Assembly (NCBI GenBank): GCA_963932465.1
Contig: OZ010800.1
Coordinates: forward strand, 29,080,852 to 29,144,851
Reading direction: 5' to 3'
DNA from: Maratus speciosus
Taxonomy: Eukaryota; Arthropoda; Arachnida; Araneae; Salticidae
Length of the DNA: 64,000 nucleotides
A program made the translations under genes and the position numbers. The notes below the pieces were generated by a model. That model did not search any database and was not told the DNA's origin. It was given only the letters and a program-made list of their open reading frames with translations. Positions 1 through 12,965 of the stretch are shown here, in pieces (the stretch's first letter is position 1; the number at the start of each line of letters is the position of its first letter).

Positions 1-828
1 CGGACATATATATCAATGAACCCTGATCACTTTCACTAGTCAAGTTTTTTTCATTTAATATGATAATATTGATTATGATATTATTCTGCAGATTCCAATT
101 GATTTTAAAGTTGAAGGGAACAAAAATAAAGCCTTTTTTGCCTCTTAAGTTGAAAAGGGAAAAATTTTATGGCTAAAAAGATAAAACATTTTGGGAAATT
201 ATCTTTTTAAATTATAAAATCTCCGAAATGTGTACATATTGTGCTTTTTCAGATTTTATATGTAACATACAAAAACACTTTTAATATAAAACAGTATTAA
301 CAAAATAATATTATTAGCTTAAAAAATGATTTGAAGATGTGTAACAAAACTATTAATAATTATGTGTTCATATTTTATCATTGTTTCTTGTTTTATGAAA
401 GAAAAATAAAGGCATAATTAAAAAAGTTTATTTAAAAATCACTAAACTGAAATGCATTTATATTTTAATTGTATTTTGTGCTCATAATGCATGCACATGC
501 AAATTTTGTGATATATCTGATTTTTTTTTCATATTTGCATACATTTTAACATAAGCAACGGTCTGTCCACATTTTTCACAGGGTCCTGTTTTTGTGTAAT
601 TATGAAATTGAAAGTGGCGTTGTATTAACGTTTCTATTATTTATCTATTTTTAACAAGAATTTTTATGTACAAAAAAGCTAGATAATAGGTTCTTTGTCG
701 ACTTCAGCTGTTTGACAGATCTGATTTCATTTTTAAAGATTACTACATTTGTGAGAGGTTTTTTTAATGGAGCAAAAACATTTTGTCAAATGTCAATTTT
801 TTAGATTAAAAAAATATATATATTGTGA
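1..828. other. AT-rich DNA without a recognisable gene
   Basis: Long A and T runs and no open frame with a recognisable protein motif on either strand. I see no repeat family shared with the rest of the window. Nothing else can be supported here. Confidence 0.5.
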
Positions 829-1250
829 AGGATTCTGTTTAAGATGAAAATACTTGTAAAGGATTCTGTTTTAAGACAAAAAATTGTGGAGTTGTGAACA
901 GCGTTTCACATTTGTGAAAAATCTAGTCATAATATTGTGAATTTGAAATAATCATTATATTCAGGTTCTTATAAAATACATTTTTAAGAAGATATATATG
1001 TATGTAAAATACATTTATTTTCTTTACATAGGTAAAAGTGACAGGTCAGATTTTATTTTAAATGATTAAATTTGACAAAGATTCAGCTTAGAAATGGAAA
1101 AATTTTGTGAAAGACCTATTTTTAAGATAAAGAATTTTGTGAAGGGTTCTGTTTTAAGTTTAAAAGTTTTGTGAAGAGTCCTATTTTTAAAATAAAAATT
1201 TTTGCAAAGGGCCCTGTTTTGAAATAAAAAAAATTGTGAAGTCTCCTTTA
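829..1250. repeat. Degenerate 32-bp minisatellite
   Basis: The best part is 1104-1250, where a unit starting TTTTGTGAAGGG and ending in an A-rich stretch recurs at about 1104, 1136, 1169, 1201 and 1233, giving a 32-bp spacing. Weaker copies of the GTGAAGGATTCTGTT core lie upstream at about 830-880. A 64-codon minus-strand frame here is only a translation of the repeat. Confidence 0.7.
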
Positions 1251-2929
1251 AATGACCCAATTTCTTGCTAAATAGATCCCTGATAGTATAAATAAAGGAA
1301 ATAATGGGGAATAAAAATAGTGGTAAATAATATTTTACCTTACCAGCATATCTGTTTTACATGTTATATAATGTCTAAATATGTTATTTTATGTATTTGT
1401 TTTGTTGATAATATTTATTTTTGCATGTTTATGTGCATTTTTATTGCAATAATAACTTAATATAGTATTATGTGCATAGAACAGAAGTTTAATATAATAA
1501 AAATGCATAAAGACGTTACAGGTAAGTGATTGTTTGTCTAATTAATGCTTCAGTTGTAAAACATTTTACCTTCAGATTATTTTCTGCCCCTGTAATATCT
1601 GTTGCAAACACTTTGAGTATTTTCTGCTCCGGTAGTTTTCGTAATTTCTTTATGGGAACACAAAATCAGACCAGTTATTTAATTAATTTAAAAAGATGTT
1701 AAACTGCCAAAGCATTTGTCTTGTTTTGTTTAGTCAAAACTCAAGAGTTATTTTTATATGTAGTCCTCTTTGTGTTACAGTGGTATATATATTTCTTAAA
1801 AGTTCAATACTAATCACACATTATTTAAAATAAAAGATAAATTGGCATTGCATATTTATTATTTTTTCCAGTGTAAGGGCCTTGACGAGAGAATGAAATT
1901 TGGCAATGAAGGGTAGATGTGCGAGTAATGGACACCCTTCAATGTTTTTGGTTCTAAAAATGCAATTTCAGTAATGTTTATAGTCCATAAAACATTTTGT
2001 ATTACTAACTGAAAACCTAAATAATCAAATTTCACTTTTAGGTTAGACTTAGCAAAATGTAATAACATCAAAACTTTTATAATTAGCTGCTTTTAAGTTA
2101 TTTTATGTGGTTAATAAAATTTCAATATTTTATTCTTTTTTTTTATATCTCTGCCTTGCATGTTTTATAATCTGGCAATCAAACCAGTCAGGAAGCAGAA
2201 AATATTGTTTAAGGGCACAGACAAAGAGGGGGCTTATAGTGCTTAATCCCTCCCCTCCCCATTTAAATAAAAATAATTCTTGTGATAATCACAATAATTA
2301 ACTTAAACAGTGAATAATTTTCACAAAAATTTTATTAATTATTGACAGCACCGAGCACATGAGAGAAAACTGCACCAGGGCAAAGTTTCAATTTCCCTCC
2401 TCCCCTCCCCCTACAAATACTTTGTGACATGTGTCACAAAACTGAAAAATGCAGAAACAGAAATAAATTCAATTGAATACATATTTCGAATTTATTTTGG
2501 AACTTTATGTTTAATTTTAATTCAGAAACTCCAAACAACTAAGTAACATAAGAGAAAACTGCATTTAAATTTTGGCAAAGAGAATCTGGGAAATGAGTGT
2601 GGAAAAAATGTATCTAACATTACAGTATAGCAGTTTACAACCCTTTTGTATTCTCAGAAGAAGACCCTATCCTAGTTTGACCCTATGCTAGTATGTTTTT
2701 ATCATAAGAACAGAATGAAAATTACAGACTTAGAAAAGAGAAGGTTAAGGAAAGAGACTAAGATAAAACCTGAAACAAGTTTTGAACAGAAAGAAGTCCT
2801 TATTCGTAAATTTTGTATTTGGGTGCAGGGTAAGGGACCATGTTATGCACATATACCTTTGAAACGAAAAATGAACTTACTTTCATTGAGAAAACATTTC
2901 CAATACGTAATTCTTTTTACAAAAAAAGG
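1251..2929. other. AT-rich DNA without a supported gene
   Basis: Mostly AT-rich with a few pyrimidine tracts near 2245 and 2395. One 84-codon frame at 2685-2939 is rich in Lys and Arg, but it has no motif I recognise and ends in the inverted repeat that follows. I do not call a gene. Confidence 0.4.
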
Positions 2930-2934
2930 GGTGG

Positions 2935-3168
2935 CTTAGGTGTGTTATTGTCCCGTGTCTGCCATCTTGGATTGTTTTCTTGCATGAAAACTCCTTTTTC
3001 ACCAAGTAGTAATGTCGCCAATGGTTAAATGTTGTTGATAGGTTAATATAATATCGAAAAAACTGGAATATAATGATTATAACTATTAATAAAAAAATAA
3101 TTTTTAATTCAAGCCAAGACAAAAATCCAAGATGGTGGACTCCGAGATAATAACACATCTGTTCCAAA
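2935..3168. repeat. Small inverted-repeat (MITE-like) element
   Basis: The left arm starts near GGTGTGTTATTGTC and contains CCATCTTGGATT. The right arm contains AATCCAAGATGG and ends near ATAACACATCTG, so the two ~50-bp ends are imperfect inverted repeats around an AT-rich centre. No coding capacity. The family is not recognised; both arms carry a CCATCTT/AAGATGG core. Confidence 0.6.
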
Positions 3169-3540
3169 GGGTTTTGTAGTATAAATTTGGCGCCCCCTCA
3201 TTTTCTGCACCCGAGGTGAGCGCTCCCCGCTTCACATGTCCCTGATTATTGAAATTCTAATTGTTAAATTTATTTGAAAATAACTATTTTGTTTCTTTAG
3301 TATCCTTTCATTAAATTCTGTTTCTAAATAGTCATAAAAAAAAACCAATTATATCTATTATTTTTTTGTGGGTGTCCATTACTGGAATTTTGGATGTTTT
3401 GATACAATTCCGTTATTTACAATAAAATTTTGATTAATATTGGGAAATGAGACTATGAGAATGATTAAATAGATTAATATAATATTGAAAAAATTGGAAT
3501 ATAATAATTATAACTATTAATTAAAAAATAGTTATTAAAG
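3035..3540 (+). repeat. Diverged direct repeat of about 75 bp, spaced ~430 bp
   Basis: The segments 3035-3108 and 3463-3540 are close copies in the same orientation (shared words include TTAATATAATAT and GGAATATAAT). The first overlaps the small inverted-repeat element. It is either a partial local duplication or two members of one repeat. Confidence 0.5.
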
Positions 3541-3595
3541 AAATTCCTTAGGGGTGTCCATTTTTGGCATATCTACAATATAATATATATATATA

Positions 3596-6528
3596 TGTGT
3601 CGTAAGCTAATTCAGAAATCAGGCTCTTTGCAAAGAGCCTAGGGTGCCCCTTTTTCCAATTAGCCGGATATTTTTCAGGCTTATTGCAAAGAGCCTAGAC
3701 AGCGTTAGACTAATTGAAAAATGACCATTTTTTTCTCAATCAGTGTGATATTTTCAGGCTTCTTAACCCATAACGAGACCCGAACACGAAAAAAAAAAAA
3801 TACAACACATGGAAAAAACCGAAATCTGAGATGAACCAAATCTGAACCCGGCAAAATGATTCCAAAGAACCATAACCCGATCCAAGTAAGACAAAATAAT
3901 TTCCGGGGACATGCAACCTGACACGAACCTAAAAATTTTGTTTGAAAAAAAACCTGAACCAAATATGAGAACCAACAAAAGTAGCCTGAAGTACCATAAC
4001 CCGATTCGAGCAATACAAAATAATTTCCGTGGACATGCAACTCGAGATGAACCTAAAAATTCCATTTGAAAAAAACCTGAAATCTGACCTGAACCAAATC
4101 TGAATCCGACAAAATTATCCCCAAAAACCATAACCCGATCCGAGCAAGATAAAATAATTTCCGTGGACACACAAAACGACCAGAACCTGAAAATTCCATT
4201 ATAAAAAAAACCCGAATCTGACACGAACCGAATCTGAACCCGAAAATTTTTTTCCAAAAAAAATAACCCGATCCAAGCAAGACAAAATAATTTCTGTGAA
4301 TATGCAACCCAATCCGAACCTAAAAATTAGTTTGAAGAAACCCGAAATATGTCCCGAACCAAATATGATAATCAACAAAACTATTCGAAAGAACCTTGAC
4401 CCGATCTGAGCAAGACAAAATAATTTCCGGGGACATGCAACCTAACTTGAACATAAAAATTTTGTTTGAAAAAACCTTATAAAATGATCTGAACCAAATA
4501 TGGTAAGAGACAAAAATAGTCTAAAGTACCATAACCCGATCCAAGCAAGACAAAATAATTTCTGTGGGCACGCAGCCTGACCAGAACCTAGAAATTCCAT
4601 TTGAAGAAAACTGAAATCTGACCTGAACCAAATCTGAATCTGACAAAAATATCCCCCCAAAACATAACCCGATCCGAGCAAGACAAAATAATTTCAGTGG
4701 ATACGCAACACGACCAAAGCCTAAAAATTTCGTTAGAAAAAACCTGAAATCTGGCACAAACCGAATCTGAACCTGACAAAAATTTTCCAAAGAATCATAA
4801 CCCGATCCGAGCAAGACAAAATAATTTCCAACATGCATCCCGATCTGAACCTGAAAGTTCTACTTTAAGTTAACCCGAAACCTGACCAGAACCTGATATA
4901 AAAATACATTAGGCCGTATCCCTATCTGAGCAAGTCTAATTTCTGTGTACACTCAATATGATGAGCATCTGAAAATTCCATTTGAAGTTAAGCTGGAACC
5001 CGATCTGAAAACGACAAAAATATTTCAAAGAACCCAGTTCCGAGCAAGACAAAATTATTTCTCTCGTAATTCAACTAGATCCGAACGTAAAAGTTACATT
5101 TGAAGTCAATACGAAAATTGACCATAACCCGGGTGCGGGTCAAGTTTCGGATTGAGTTGAACTAGAACTTTCAGGTTCTTATCCGGTTGCCTGTCGACGG
5201 AAATTATTTTGTCTTGCTCGGATCGGGTTATGGTTCTTTGGAATATTTTTGTCAGGTTCAGATTTGGTTCAGGTTTTTTCAGATGGAATTTTTAGGTTCT
5301 GGTCGGTTTGCATGTCCACAAAAATTATTTTACCTTGCCCAGTTATGGATCTTTGGAATATTTTTGTCCAATTAAATTTTTTTTTTCAAATGAAATTTTT
5401 AGGTTTGTGTTGGGTTTAGTGCCCACTGAATTTATTTTGTCTTGCTCGGACCAGGATATGGTTCAATGGAATATTTTTGTCCGATTCAGAATTGGTTCGT
5501 CTCAGATTTCGGGTTTTTTTTTTTTTTTTTTCAAATGGAAAGTATCGTGTCGGATAACATGTCCGCAGATGTTGCTCAGATCCGGTTATGGTTCTTTGGA
5601 ATATTTTGTCTGGGTCAGATTTTGGGTTTTTTCAAATGGAATTTTTAGGTTCTGGTCGCGTTACGTGTCCACAGAAATTAATTTCTGGTATGGTTCTAAT
5701 TAACGGTTCTGATTTGGTTCGGGTTTTTTTCAAATGGAATTTTTAGGTTTGAGCCGGTCTGCGTGTCCACGAAAATTACTTTGCTTTGCCCATATTGGAT
5801 TATATGGATCTTTGGAATATTTTTGTTATGTTCAAATTTCGTTTTTTTTTTTTATATGAAATTTTTAGGTTCGGGGTGGGTTGCATGCCCATGGAAATTA
5901 TTTTGTCTTGTTCGGATCTGGTTATCGTTAAAAGGAATATTTTTGTCAGGTTCAGATTTGGTCCGGTTCAGATTTCGGATTTTTTTTCAAATGGAATTTA
6001 GAGGTTCTGGTTGGATAGCATGTCAACAAAAATTAGTGTGTGTTGCTCGAATCCGGTTATGGTTCTTTGGAATATTTCTGTCAGGTTCAGATTTGGTTTG
6101 GATCAGATTTCGGGATTCTTTTCAAATTGAATTTTTATGTTCCTGGCGGGTTGCATGTCCACAGAAAATATTTTGTTTTGATCGGATCAATTATGGTTCT
6201 TTGCAATATTTTGGTCGGTTGCCAGATTTCGGGTTTTTTTTAAATGAAACTTTCAGGTACGGATCGGGATGCGTGTAGACCAAAATTATTTTGTCTTGCT
6301 CGGATCGGGGTATGATCTGTTGTAATTTATTTTTCGGGTTCTGGGTTAAGAAGCCTAAAAAATCAACCTTATTTGGAAATAAGTGGTCATTTTTCGATTA
6401 GCCTAACACTGTCTAGGCTCTTTGCAATAAGCTTGGAAAATATCAGGCTAATTGGAAAAAGTGAGATGATTCTCCAATTAGCTGGGCTCTTTGCAAAGAG
6501 CTTGATTTCTTAATTAGCCTACGACATA
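3596..6528. mobile_element. Foldback element 1 (ends TGTCGTARGCTAATT)
   Basis: The ends are inverted copies of about 150-200 bp: the left starts GTGTCGTAAGCTAATTC, and the right ends GCCTACGACATA. Both carry the palindrome GCTCTTTGCAAAGAGC. Inside, a unit of about 131 bp (marker GAGCAAGACAAAATAATTTC) is repeated some nine to ten times from about 3790 to 5120. It then recurs in the opposite orientation (marker TTTTGTCTTGCTCGGATC) from about 5160 to 6350. The transcript or single strand would fold back over more than 1 kb. The open frames on both strands (up to 171 codons) are translations of this repeat and should not be called genes. It was present before the 17-kb duplication, because its right arm is copied at 23091. 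Confidence 0.85.
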
Positions 6529-6847
6529 TATAAATTGTTTAAATACATATAATTCATATATTAAAGAATCATTAAAAGTTTATTGGATTTGTCTTCATAA
6601 CTGTTTATATTATTTGACATAATTTTTTTCTGAAGCCTGAATTAAACTGAGTTATTTAAAGTAGAATATCAAGGTGTTACATTCATAAAGTAACTGCATA
6701 TGTTAACGTTTTAATAAGAAAAAAGGTTTTGCAATGAACCGCGTTCTACATTATTATATTATTGCATTGCAAATAATAGTGATTTTTAAAAAATTCAAAA
6801 TCTTTCTTTTGTGAATTATCATTTTTTATTTTATTTTAAATTTTAAG
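6529..6847 (+). other. AT-rich, probably intronic
   Basis: No open frame or repeat. It ends in a T-rich tract followed by AG at 6846-6847, a plausible splice acceptor for the candidate exon that follows. Confidence 0.4.
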
Positions 6848-6932
6848 GTATGTTACTTATTGCTGACAGCACTGTAAATGGAGTATCCTACAAATGTCCC
6901 ATAGACAGAAAAATTAAACCTCAAGGATTCAG
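6848..6932 (+). CDS. Candidate exon A of an unidentified gene (copy 1)
   Basis: An 85-nt segment bounded by a T-rich tract plus AG on the left and GTTTGT on the right. Only one frame is open through it. It enters with two bases of a split codon, encodes 27 residues ending KCPIDRKIKPQGF, and leaves two bases (AG) for the next exon. The candidate exon at 16320 begins with the single base needed to complete that codon, and continues open. The protein family is not recognised. In copy 2 the same exon has lost 5 nt and runs into a stop. Alternatively this is a chance open segment or a fragment of an older element; RNA evidence would decide. Confidence 0.42.
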
Positions 6933-7780
6933 GTTTGTGCATTATTTTTATATAACATATAAAATTCTACTTGCCTTTTGTTTTTATCATAAATGTATAT
7001 TAATGTAAAAAACTTTAAAATAAATAATCTAATCATATATATTTAGAGGTAGAGGTAGCCATTGATGAGAGTTTACCCTAGATATTTTCATGGGAGTGCT
7101 GCAACCTGCTTGCCATTTGGTTTAAAAAAAAAAAAAAAGTGCATCCTTTTTACCCGTTATTCAAAATGTAGTTTTCTTCCCCCTTGGCCAAAATAGTTGT
7201 GGGTTTACTGGCTTATTTATATATTAAAAAGTTTGCTTGTAAAGTAAAAAAAAATAGCTTCTTGTGTCTTGAAAAAATCAGCTTGATTTTTAAATATTAA
7301 GAGTGCTCAGAATAATTGTGCTACTTTTATTGCAAAAACTTTGACATTTCTTTGTTATAATGCCCTCTATTTAACTGCAGAATTCTGCAATTAATTAACA
7401 TTAAAATTAGGAAAAGCTTACTATTCAGATAGAGGGATAAAAGTGACAAAGTTGACAACGTAAGTGTATGCAGATAGATATATTTAAAAATTTTATTTTG
7501 GTAAAGAAAAAAAAATGCTTTAAATTTTGCAAATAATGTATGAAATATAAATATGCAGATTGAAGTGACGGAGAGGGGTGTGGGCTAAGCTACAGTTATT
7601 AGCAATGCAGAATATTAGGGTTCCGTTCCTTTTTTTGTTAAAAATTAAGCTTTGATGTAAGACTCACATTCCTGTTTAAATGTTTGGATTTTCCTAAAAT
7701 TTCTAAAATTATATTAAAAATTTTATCGTTTCCTAAAAAAATTTGAAAAAATTCATAATTGCTTTTTTTTTAGTGTATGA
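6933..7780 (+). other. Non-coding, probably intronic
   Basis: AT-rich with poly(A) and poly(T) tracts and no protein motif. Collinear with 24102-25523 in copy 2, except that copy 2 carries about 0.56 kb of extra sequence at 24549-25106. Confidence 0.4.
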
Positions 7781-10257
7781 CAGGGTTCATACGGTGCTTA
7801 AAAGTGCTTGAAAGTCCTTGAATTTTTAAGAGAGGAAAAGGGTCCTTGAAAGTGCTTGAATTTGTTTAAATTTTAATGAAGGTGCTTAATTTTCCTTACT
7901 TTTTTTTATAAGTGCTTATTTTTTTTTATTCAGATGTTCAAAGTAAAATAAAAGTTGCAAATATTAAAAAAAAAAAAAGTTAATTAATCAGGCGAAAATA
8001 TTTGGTCTGAGATTGTTTTCCTTTCAGGATGTCAGAGAACAAACATTTGTACTTCAGTTTGTTCCCTTCTGACCTTACCTTTCTAGGATTAAGTTTTTAA
8101 CAAAAGAAAATGAAAAGACGTGTATTTGTTGCTACTGCTGATCGCAAGATTGGAAATTCCTCCAATGTAAATCCCCTCCCGATGGACAAAACGGCGATGT
8201 GGACCACATAAACTGTAAAAGAAATAGAGGCTGAAGTTTTAGATTTTAAAAAAAATAGAAAATGCAGTTAAAGAGCTTGAATTGTGAAAAAAGTCTAATT
8301 AAAATTCATGCTGAAATATGCGAATTTTTCTATTTTGTGAGTGTTTAATATACCTTTTTGAAAAGGATTTAGTGGATGTTTTCAAATTAATGCAAGTCGT
8401 GAAAAAAATTCATTTAGTTTTTGTAAAATTTTAAATTGTGTATTAATTAGTTGTGGTTCTGTTCTGAAAATTTAAGGCATTGATTTCTAAAAATTTAAAA
8501 ATCGGTCATTAATCCAAAAAATCAGACATAAAAAATTTCACGAATTTCGACAAATGGTCGAAAAAAATTAATTTTGTCACTCGTTTGCAGAAAAATCATG
8601 AATTTCGTTAAAGGATCGCAAAAAAACACAAAACTCGTCATAGAAAAAACGCAAATTTCGTCCAAGAGTTGTGTGAAAAAAACCAAACATTTCGCCCAAG
8701 AATCGTGGGGAAAAAAACTTTTCGTCCAAGAACCGTGAAAAAACCCACAAATTTCGTCAAAGAATCATGTAAAACCCCACAAATTTTGTCGAAAGATCGC
8801 AAAACCTGTAAATTTTGTCGAAAGATCGCGAAAAAAATAATTTTGTCATTAGTTTGCAGAAAAATCACGAATTCTGTCAAAGGATCGCAGAAAAACACAA
8901 AATTCGTCAAAGAATCGCAGAAAAAACGCGAATTTCGCCAAGGTATTGTGGAAAAAATGCAAATTTCGTCCAAGAATTGTGGAAAAAAACAAAAATTTCG
9001 TCAGAGAATCACGAAAACACCCACAAATTTCGTCAAAGAATCACGAAAACACCCACAAATTTCATTGAAGAATCACGAAAATACCCACAAATTTCGTCGA
9101 AGAATCACGAAAACACCCACAAATTTCGTCAAAGAATCACGAAAACACACCACAAATTTCATCACAGAATCATGAAAAAACCCACAAATTTTGTCAAGAT
9201 CACAAAAAAACCCACAAATTTTGTCAAAAGATCGTGAAAACCCCGTAAATTTTGTCGAAAGATTGTGAAAACCCCGTAAATTTTGTCAAAAGATAGCGAA
9301 AACCGTAAATTTTGCCAAAAGATAACGAAAACACCGCACATTTTGCCAAAATATTGTGAAAGCCTCCATAAATTTTCTCAAAAGATCGTGATAAACTCCT
9401 GAAATTTTCTCAAAAGATCGCAAAAAACCATTAATTCCGTTAAAAGGACCACATATTTCGTCAAAAGATTGAAAAAAAAAACGGTATATTTCGTCAAAAT
9501 ATTTTGTTAAAAACCACGTATTTCTTCAAAAGATCGCGAAAAAAACCTGTATATTTTGTCAAAAGTTCGCGGAAAAAACTGCATATTTTGTCAAAATATT
9601 GCAAAAAAACTGCAAATTTCGTCAAAGATCGTGGAAAAAAACCCCCGAATTTCATCAAAAACATGAAAAAACCATAAATTTCGTCAAAAAATCGCAAAAA
9701 ACCCTCAAATTTCGTCAAAAGACCATGTAAAAAACACAAATTTTGTCAAAAGATCACGAAAAAATGCAAATTTCGTCAAGGGATTGCAAAAAAACCCTGC
9801 AAATTTTGTTAAAAGATCGTGAGAAATGCAATTTCATTAAAGGGCCTTGGAAAATACGCATAGTTAGTGCCGGGAGTGGCCCCCTCCTGCTGTAACTTTT
9901 CAGAAAATTTTCTGTGAATTTCAGATTGTTTTTAATTTTTTTTTTTTTTTTACTCAGAATCACCCCTGATTAATATCATAACAATGCAAAATTATCAAGT
10001 GTCTACTTTGTCTAGTGTTACAACAAATGACTTTCAAAGTAGAATGCAAAAAGATTTTCTTTATTTTTCAAAGACTTTCTCATAACATTTCACATTTAAG
10101 CCTTCGCTACTGTATGTTATGTTATGGCATTTGCCTAAAAGCGTGAAAATGAAAAATATTTTTTTTTCTCTAGTTACTTTTGTAGTATGATATCTTGTAA
10201 CATTAAATTTTTCATTTCTGGCTTGAATTTTATCTTGGAAAAAGAGTATGAACCCTG
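7781..10257. mobile_element. Non-autonomous hAT-like element, copy 1
   Basis: It begins CAGGGTTCATACGGTGC and ends GTATGAACCCTG, a 12-bp terminal inverted repeat with the CAGGG start typical of hAT elements. The flanks share GTATGA on both sides (hAT elements normally duplicate 8 bp, so two bases may have changed). There is no transposase. The core is a large 32-bp minisatellite. The subterminal GTGCTTGAAAGTCCTTGAA words are also repeated. The orthologous copy in the second duplicate is 25524-28058, so insertion predates the duplication. Confidence 0.75.
8520..9860 (+). repeat. 32-bp minisatellite array inside the hAT-like element
   Basis: The unit is ACAAATTTCGTCAAAG followed by AATCACGAAAACACCC. 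In the regular part (9013-9140) copies start every 32 bp; elsewhere units vary by a few bases. About 40 units. Because 32 is not a multiple of three, the array gives long Lys/Asn/Phe-rich frames on both strands (up to 168 codons). These are repeat translations, not genes. Confidence 0.85.
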
Positions 10258-10614
10258 GTATGATTTTTATTGAAGAAATCTTTTGAGCACTCTAAAGTCC
10301 CAAGGACCAGTGAGCATGAGAATTTACTGGTCCGCAGTCATCATCACTGGCCTGCTACATATGATTCTTTAAGTCCATTTAACCCTTTGAGTTACCCTCC
10401 CCCCTCCTAGAATATAAACCAAACTTCCTTTGCAGTTATCCAAAATTTTCAGCATAATAAAATGTAAAATTATAATTTATTAAAAATTAAATACACAGTA
10501 CATAAAGAAAAACTATAAAATTAAATAACCACTTATTAATTAGATATTTTATTTCTGGTTTATTTCAACTGATTAAGGTTTAATGCATTATTTATTTATT
10601 TATTTAAATATAAT
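10258..10614 (+). other. Non-coding, unique to the duplicated unit
   Basis: AT-rich sequence with no open frame. It continues at 13265 beyond the insertion that follows; copy 2 (28059-28430) is uninterrupted at this point. Confidence 0.5.
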
Positions 10615-11689
10615 CCCAGCAAACACATACCTTTCGGCGCACGATCGAACCGCAGCCGGCAGTGACGGTTAAGTGTCGGCATCGACACGGTGGTTTTGGT
10701 GAAGTTTCGGCAGCATATCGGCAACTGAAACTTAAGAATCTGCTTTTTCCACTGCTGGTTACCATAATTGGTCCCCTTATGGTTACATATCGGCAAGCGA
10801 CTTATACCAGCAAGTGACGCAGGACCGATATGTGATATCTGATAGTGGTACGATTAGATGAATACTAACATGGGTCCGAATTCGGAATTTTTAGTCTTAG
10901 CCGACATTTTTTCTTTTAATTAATTTTGTATGAGTTTGAGTTTTGATAAGAGTTATATATTTCACATAAAATTCCAATAGTGATAAACATAAAAATTGTC
11001 AAAAAAAGCCTATACTTATTTATTTAAAAAATGTTTTGAATTCATTTTTAAAAGGATTTAGAATTTTTTGAATCATCAAAAGATTTTTTTTAAATCGTTC
11101 CTTAAAATTATTATTCATTATAAACTTAACCGTAGAAAGAAAAGAAATATACTTCATAAATTAATTCAAATTATTTTCCAATTATATATTCATTTTAAAA
11201 ATAATAGCTAAGTTTCTTATTTTATTTAAAAATCAAATTATTTAAAAGCTTTTAAAATTATTTTACAAGCTATGAAAATATCAAAAAATCAACACATATT
11301 TTTAGCATTAAAATTTAAAAGAAAAGATTTCGAAATTTCTCCCTTCTAAAAAATTATTTACTTAAAAAAAAAAAAAAAAAAAAAAATAATAATAATAATA
11401 ATAATATTTCTATTTTATATTAAGATTAAAAAATGCTCATAAGTAAAAGAATAAATATTGCTACATTGTCATTAAAAATATATTCTACTTTAAATCATCA
11501 AATGACAGATAATGAATTCTTATTCTAATTAAAATTTAAATTAAAGTGATTAATTTCCAACTTTATTTATTAAAATAAGTTTTTCCATGTTAAAACCAGT
11601 ATGTTGTGGCCATCACAAAACTTTCTTCTATATAAATCACGTCAATTAAATCATTTAAATAGTAGAAGAAATTACATAAATTTATCGCC

Positions 11690-12340
11690 AATTCATATCA
11701 AAGTATATCTGAATTTCAAATTTGATGAAAATTCGTGCATTATTTTAATTAATTTTTCAACTACATTTCTGCAGTGAAATTACGCTTGAAATTATTGAAT
11801 ATTAATGATGTGAATTATCACATTGCTACAAAGCGTAAACCAACTCAGTGAAAAATCACATCATTAATATTCGTGCATTAGTTCTTCAAATAGAGCTATA
11901 GCGAAAATTCTGAAAAAATGTAGCATAGCAGCGCCACCTGTGAGCGATTTACACCAAAACATAAATAGCACCAATTGATATCAAGGTATAAGGTATACCT
12001 GAGTCTGAAGTTTGATGAAAATTCGTGCATTAGCTATTGAGATAGAGCTATAGTGGAAATTCTCAAAAATGCAGCATAGCAACGCCAGCTGTTGAGCGAT
12101 TCGTACCAAAACATAAACAGCACTAATTCATATCAAGGTATACCTGAATCTGAAGTTTGGTGAAAATCTGTTCATTAGTTTTAGAGATAGGGCTATTGCG
12201 GAAATAGCGAAAAATGCAGCATAGCAGCGCCACATGTGGGGCGATTTACACCAAAAACTAATGAGCACCAATGTATATTAGGGACTACTGGAATATAAAT
12301 TTTTATTAAATTTTTATTAGTTCTTGAGATAGAGCGCTCA
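11690..12340 (+). repeat. ~147-bp tandem repeat inside the copy-1 insertion
   Basis: Markers GAAAATTCGTGCATTAG and GCATAGCAGCGCCAC recur about every 147 bp (near 11731, 11870, 12020, 12165 and 12308 for the first). Four to five diverged units, followed by a CAGACAGA-rich stretch. No coding potential. Confidence 0.7.
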
Positions 12341-12882
12341 TAAAATTTGTGTCACATACAGACAGACTCACAGAACCACAGAATCACAGACAGACATTTT
12401 CTAAAAACATATTGTTTTTTTTTTTTGGAATCTCTGACCCCTAAAACATGTAAATCCGTCGAAAAGCGGAAGTCGAAATTTTTCATGAATCCAATACCTT
12501 CTTCTTATAAAGATAGAAGAAAGTAACAATATGTTTTATAAATTAACGCAACGCATATAATTATATTATAATAACTAATAAGAAAATTTTATTAACTGAA
12601 CAAAACCACTAAAAATAATTAATTTCATTAAATATTTAATAATCTTTAAATTTATAAAAAAAAACCCAATTCGTTTGCTTTAACTAGTTCGCTAAAATAT
12701 TTATTTCATTCATTTTAAATACTAAATTAACTTTTAAATAAATGCGGATGAGACAATTACAAAAAAAACAACAACTTTAAAACACTTCAAAATTCCAATT
12801 TTCCCATCTACGATCTATCCACAATAAAAAGCTATCACTTAAAGAAATGTCTTCCCCGTATTACCCCATAAGAATCCTCCCC

Positions 12883-12965
12883 GCAGCAAGGCTCAGTGGT
12901 TGAGTGGTTAAGGCGTTTACCCTCTGTCCCTGGGGTCCTCGGATCGAAACGAACCTGTTCCAACG
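12883..12965 (+). other. tRNA-like (SINE head or tRNA pseudogene) segment
   Basis: It contains GGTTGAGTGGTTAAGGCG, which resembles the A-box and D-arm of tRNA-Ser/Leu, and downstream GGATCGAAAC, which fits the B-box pattern GWTCRANNC. An acceptor stem pairing is not evident, and the segment lies inside a transposon. It is best read as a tRNA-derived SINE head or a degenerate tRNA rather than a working tRNA gene. Confidence 0.5.

Noticed and set aside
2685..2939. 84-codon basic frame
   Set aside because: No motif, no second exon evidence, and the 3' end falls in an inverted-repeat element.
3705..6278. Open frames of 60-171 codons on both strands
   Set aside because: Phe/Gly/Ser-rich translations of the ~131-bp foldback repeat. 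The same peptides recur every unit in several frames and both arms.
8040..8096. Possible terminal exon after TTTTCCTTTCAG
   Set aside because: It lies inside the hAT-like element, the open part is only ~23 codons, and the phase does not connect with the candidate exons A-C.
8520..9860. CRISPR array
   Set aside because: Repeats are contiguous 32-bp units with no spacers of constant length, and the DNA is eukaryotic.
8638..9963. Lys/Asn-rich and Phe-rich frames up to 168 codons
   Set aside because: The 32-bp minisatellite lacks stops in several frames. The copy-2 array gives different frame lengths, so there is no conserved protein.
12883..12965. Functional tRNA-Ser or tRNA-Leu gene
   Set aside because: Box-like words are present, but the acceptor stem does not pair and it lies within a mobile element absent from the duplicate copy.
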